A DNA stretch of 64,000 nt. Source: Eutreptiella sp. 'Long Island Sound 2002'. Lineage: Eukaryota; Euglenozoa; Euglenophyceae; Eutreptiales; Eutreptiaceae. The notes beneath the pieces were generated by a model. The model ran no database searches and was not told the DNA's origin. It was given only the letters and a program-made list of their open reading frames with translations. The translations under genes were made by a program, and so were the position numbers. The stretch is taken from positions 144,903,596 through 144,967,595 of the forward strand of contig OZ038381.1 of assembly GCA_964036045.1 (NCBI GenBank). The letters are read 5' to 3'. Shown here in pieces: positions 62,623 through 64,000 of the stretch; positions within the stretch are counted from its first letter, which is position 1; the number at the start of each line of letters is the position of its first letter.

Positions 62623-63608
62623 GGGGGGGGGGGGGCTATGAAATCGATTGGGGGGGGGGGCTATGAAATTGATAAGGGGGGGTTATGAAATTGATAGGGC
62701 AGGGCGCTATGAAATCGATGGAGGGGGGCTATGAAATTGAATGGGGGGAACCTATGAAATTCATGGGGGTGGGGCTATGAAATTGATGGGGGGTAGGGCT
62801 ATGAAATTGATGGGGGGGGGGGCTTGAAATTGATAGGCGGGGGGGCTATGTATTGGATGGGGGGGGGGGTATGAAATTGATAGGGGGGCATATGAAATTG
62901 ATGGGGGGGCTATGAAATGGATGGGGGCGGGGCTATGAAATGGATGGGGGCGGGGCTATGAAATTGATGGGGGAGGGGCTATGAAATTGATAAAGGGGGG
63001 GTTATGAAATTGATAGGGCAGGGGGCTATGAAATCGATGGAGGGGGGCTATGAAATTGAATGGGGGGGGACCTATGAAATTGATGGGGGTGGGGCTATGA
63101 AATTGATGGGGGGGCTATGAAATTGATAGGGGGGGGGGGGGCTATGAAATTGATAGGGGGGGGGGCTATGAAATTGATGGGGGAGGGGCTATGAAATTGA
63201 TGGGGGGGGGCTATGAAATTGATGGGGGGGGGCTATGAAATTGATGGGAGGAGGGTATGAAATTGATGCGGGGGGGGCTATGAAATGGAGGGGGGGGGCT
63301 ATGAAATTGATGGGGGGGGGCTATGAAATGGATGTGGGGGGGGGCTATGAAATGGATGGGAGGGGGCTATGAAATTGATAGGGGGGGCTATGAAATGGAT
63401 GTGGGGGGGGCTATGAAATGGATGGGAGGGGGCTATGAAATTGATGAGGGGGGCTATGAAATGGATGTGGGGGGGGCTATGAAATGGATGGGGGGGGGCT
63501 GTGAAATTGATAGGGGGGGCATATGAAATTGATGGGGGGGCTCTGAAATTGATGGGGGGGGGGCTATGAAATCGATGGGAGGGGGCTATGAAAGTGATTG
63601 GGGGGGCT
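62623..63608. repeat. G-run minisatellite, CTATGAAATTGAT units
   Basis: About 38 units of roughly 21-28 bp: a run of 6-13 G followed by CTATGAAATTGAT or close variants (GAAATGGAT, GAAATCGAT). Unit length varies through the G run. A block containing GGGCAGG and GATGGAGG variants is duplicated at an offset of about 320 bp (62,690 and 63,015). Regular G runs on one strand give strong quadruplex potential. Confidence 0.93.
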
Positions 63609-63679
63609 TCTAACCGGCTTCGGACCTACGGGGACCTACGGAGACACACCACAACACTGCACAGCATAGCATGGCATAC

Positions 63680-63740
63680 CTGCAAGTTGTGAAATGATTA
63701 TTTTCATTGTTGTCAATTTTTTTTGCATGAAAAGAAACAC
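63680..63740 (-). CDS. Candidate 61-bp exon, unrecognised
   Basis: The minus strand has a textbook acceptor (TTCTTTGTCTCACAG) followed by 61 bp, open and reading VFLFMQKKLTTMKIIISQLA, then CAG and a GTATGC donor at 63,674-63,679. It is too short for identification. The splice sites match the style of the polyamine synthase introns at 7-9 kb. Confidence 0.25.
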
Positions 63741-63917
63741 CTGTGAGACAAAGAAAAGAACACTCCCGCACCCGTGACTAAACTCCCCCCCCGGCAGTTC
63801 TCTGAAGTCTCCCCCCTCCCCGGTGCAAAACATGTAAAGAAAGGAGAGGCACCCCCCCCCCCCCGAACCAAGGCTTGAAGCAAGGGAACCCCCACAGTGC
63901 CTACGCTATGTCAAAGT
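63741..63917. other. No gene recognised
   Basis: Pyrimidine- and purine-rich stretches with C runs near 63,786 and 63,850. No supported feature. Confidence 0.4.
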
Positions 63918-63961
63918 GTGCGTGCGCGCGCGTGTGTGTGTGCGTGTGTGTGTGTGTGTCT
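63918..63961. repeat. GT/GC dinucleotide microsatellite
   Basis: Alternating GTGTGCGTGCGCGCGCGTGT and further GT repeats, with Z-DNA potential. Confidence 0.9.
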
Positions 63962-64000
63962 GTGGGAGGACATATGCTTATAAATGCGGCAAATCTGTTG

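Overview
The window looks like repeat-dominated nuclear DNA of a eukaryote, most likely a green alga. There are no bacterial operons. The one recognisable host gene has GT-AG introns and resembles plant and algal thermospermine synthase. Remnants of non-LTR retrotransposons (EEP nuclease, reverse transcriptase, zinc-finger/RNase H) and tRNA-like modules of the kind seen in algal SINEs are present. A prasinophyte such as Cymbomonas is my best guess, but it rests on general impression and not on a search. About 45 kb of the 64 kb is tandem repeat, and most long open frames are by-products of those repeats.

Layout. 1-0.8 kb: decayed minus-strand coding fragment of unknown function. About 1.2-5.4 kb: decayed plus-strand non-LTR retrotransposon with recognisable EEP and reverse-transcriptase remnants. 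5.5-7.2 kb: short repeats and a strong hairpin. 7.2-9.5 kb: minus-strand exons of a spermidine/thermospermine synthase whose C-terminal exons are not visible. 9.5-11.3 kb: possible exons and a 51-codon frame. 11.3-13.2 kb and 17.3-18.2 kb: two arrays of a 10-bp unit. Between them lie a cluster of three tRNA-like modules and a minus-strand LINE remnant with an ORF1-like frame, a zf-RVT-like motif and an RNase H domain that has lost two catalytic acids.

18.2-50.2 kb is one 32-kb satellite made of 26-bp palindromic modules combined into 52- and 78-bp words, with kilobase-scale tandem duplications of 2174, about 2632, 2750, 2294 and 2545 bp. This satellite is interrupted at 50,176 by an 11.57-kb GC-rich segment and resumes at 61,745. 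The interruption is bounded by a 14-bp direct repeat that behaves like a target-site duplication. It has a CAA-type tail (read on the minus strand) at one end and a short hairpin at the other. Inside are a 7.6-kb array of about 23/26 bp and two 0.57-kb copies of a GC-rich block.

62.0-63.6 kb holds a Pro/Ala-rich coding fragment and a G-run minisatellite. The last 400 bp carry a possible small exon and a GT microsatellite. The points most worth following are the two-word palindromic satellite, the apparent insertion of the GC-rich segment into it, and four in-frame stops, all UAG, inside otherwise continuous retroelement frames.
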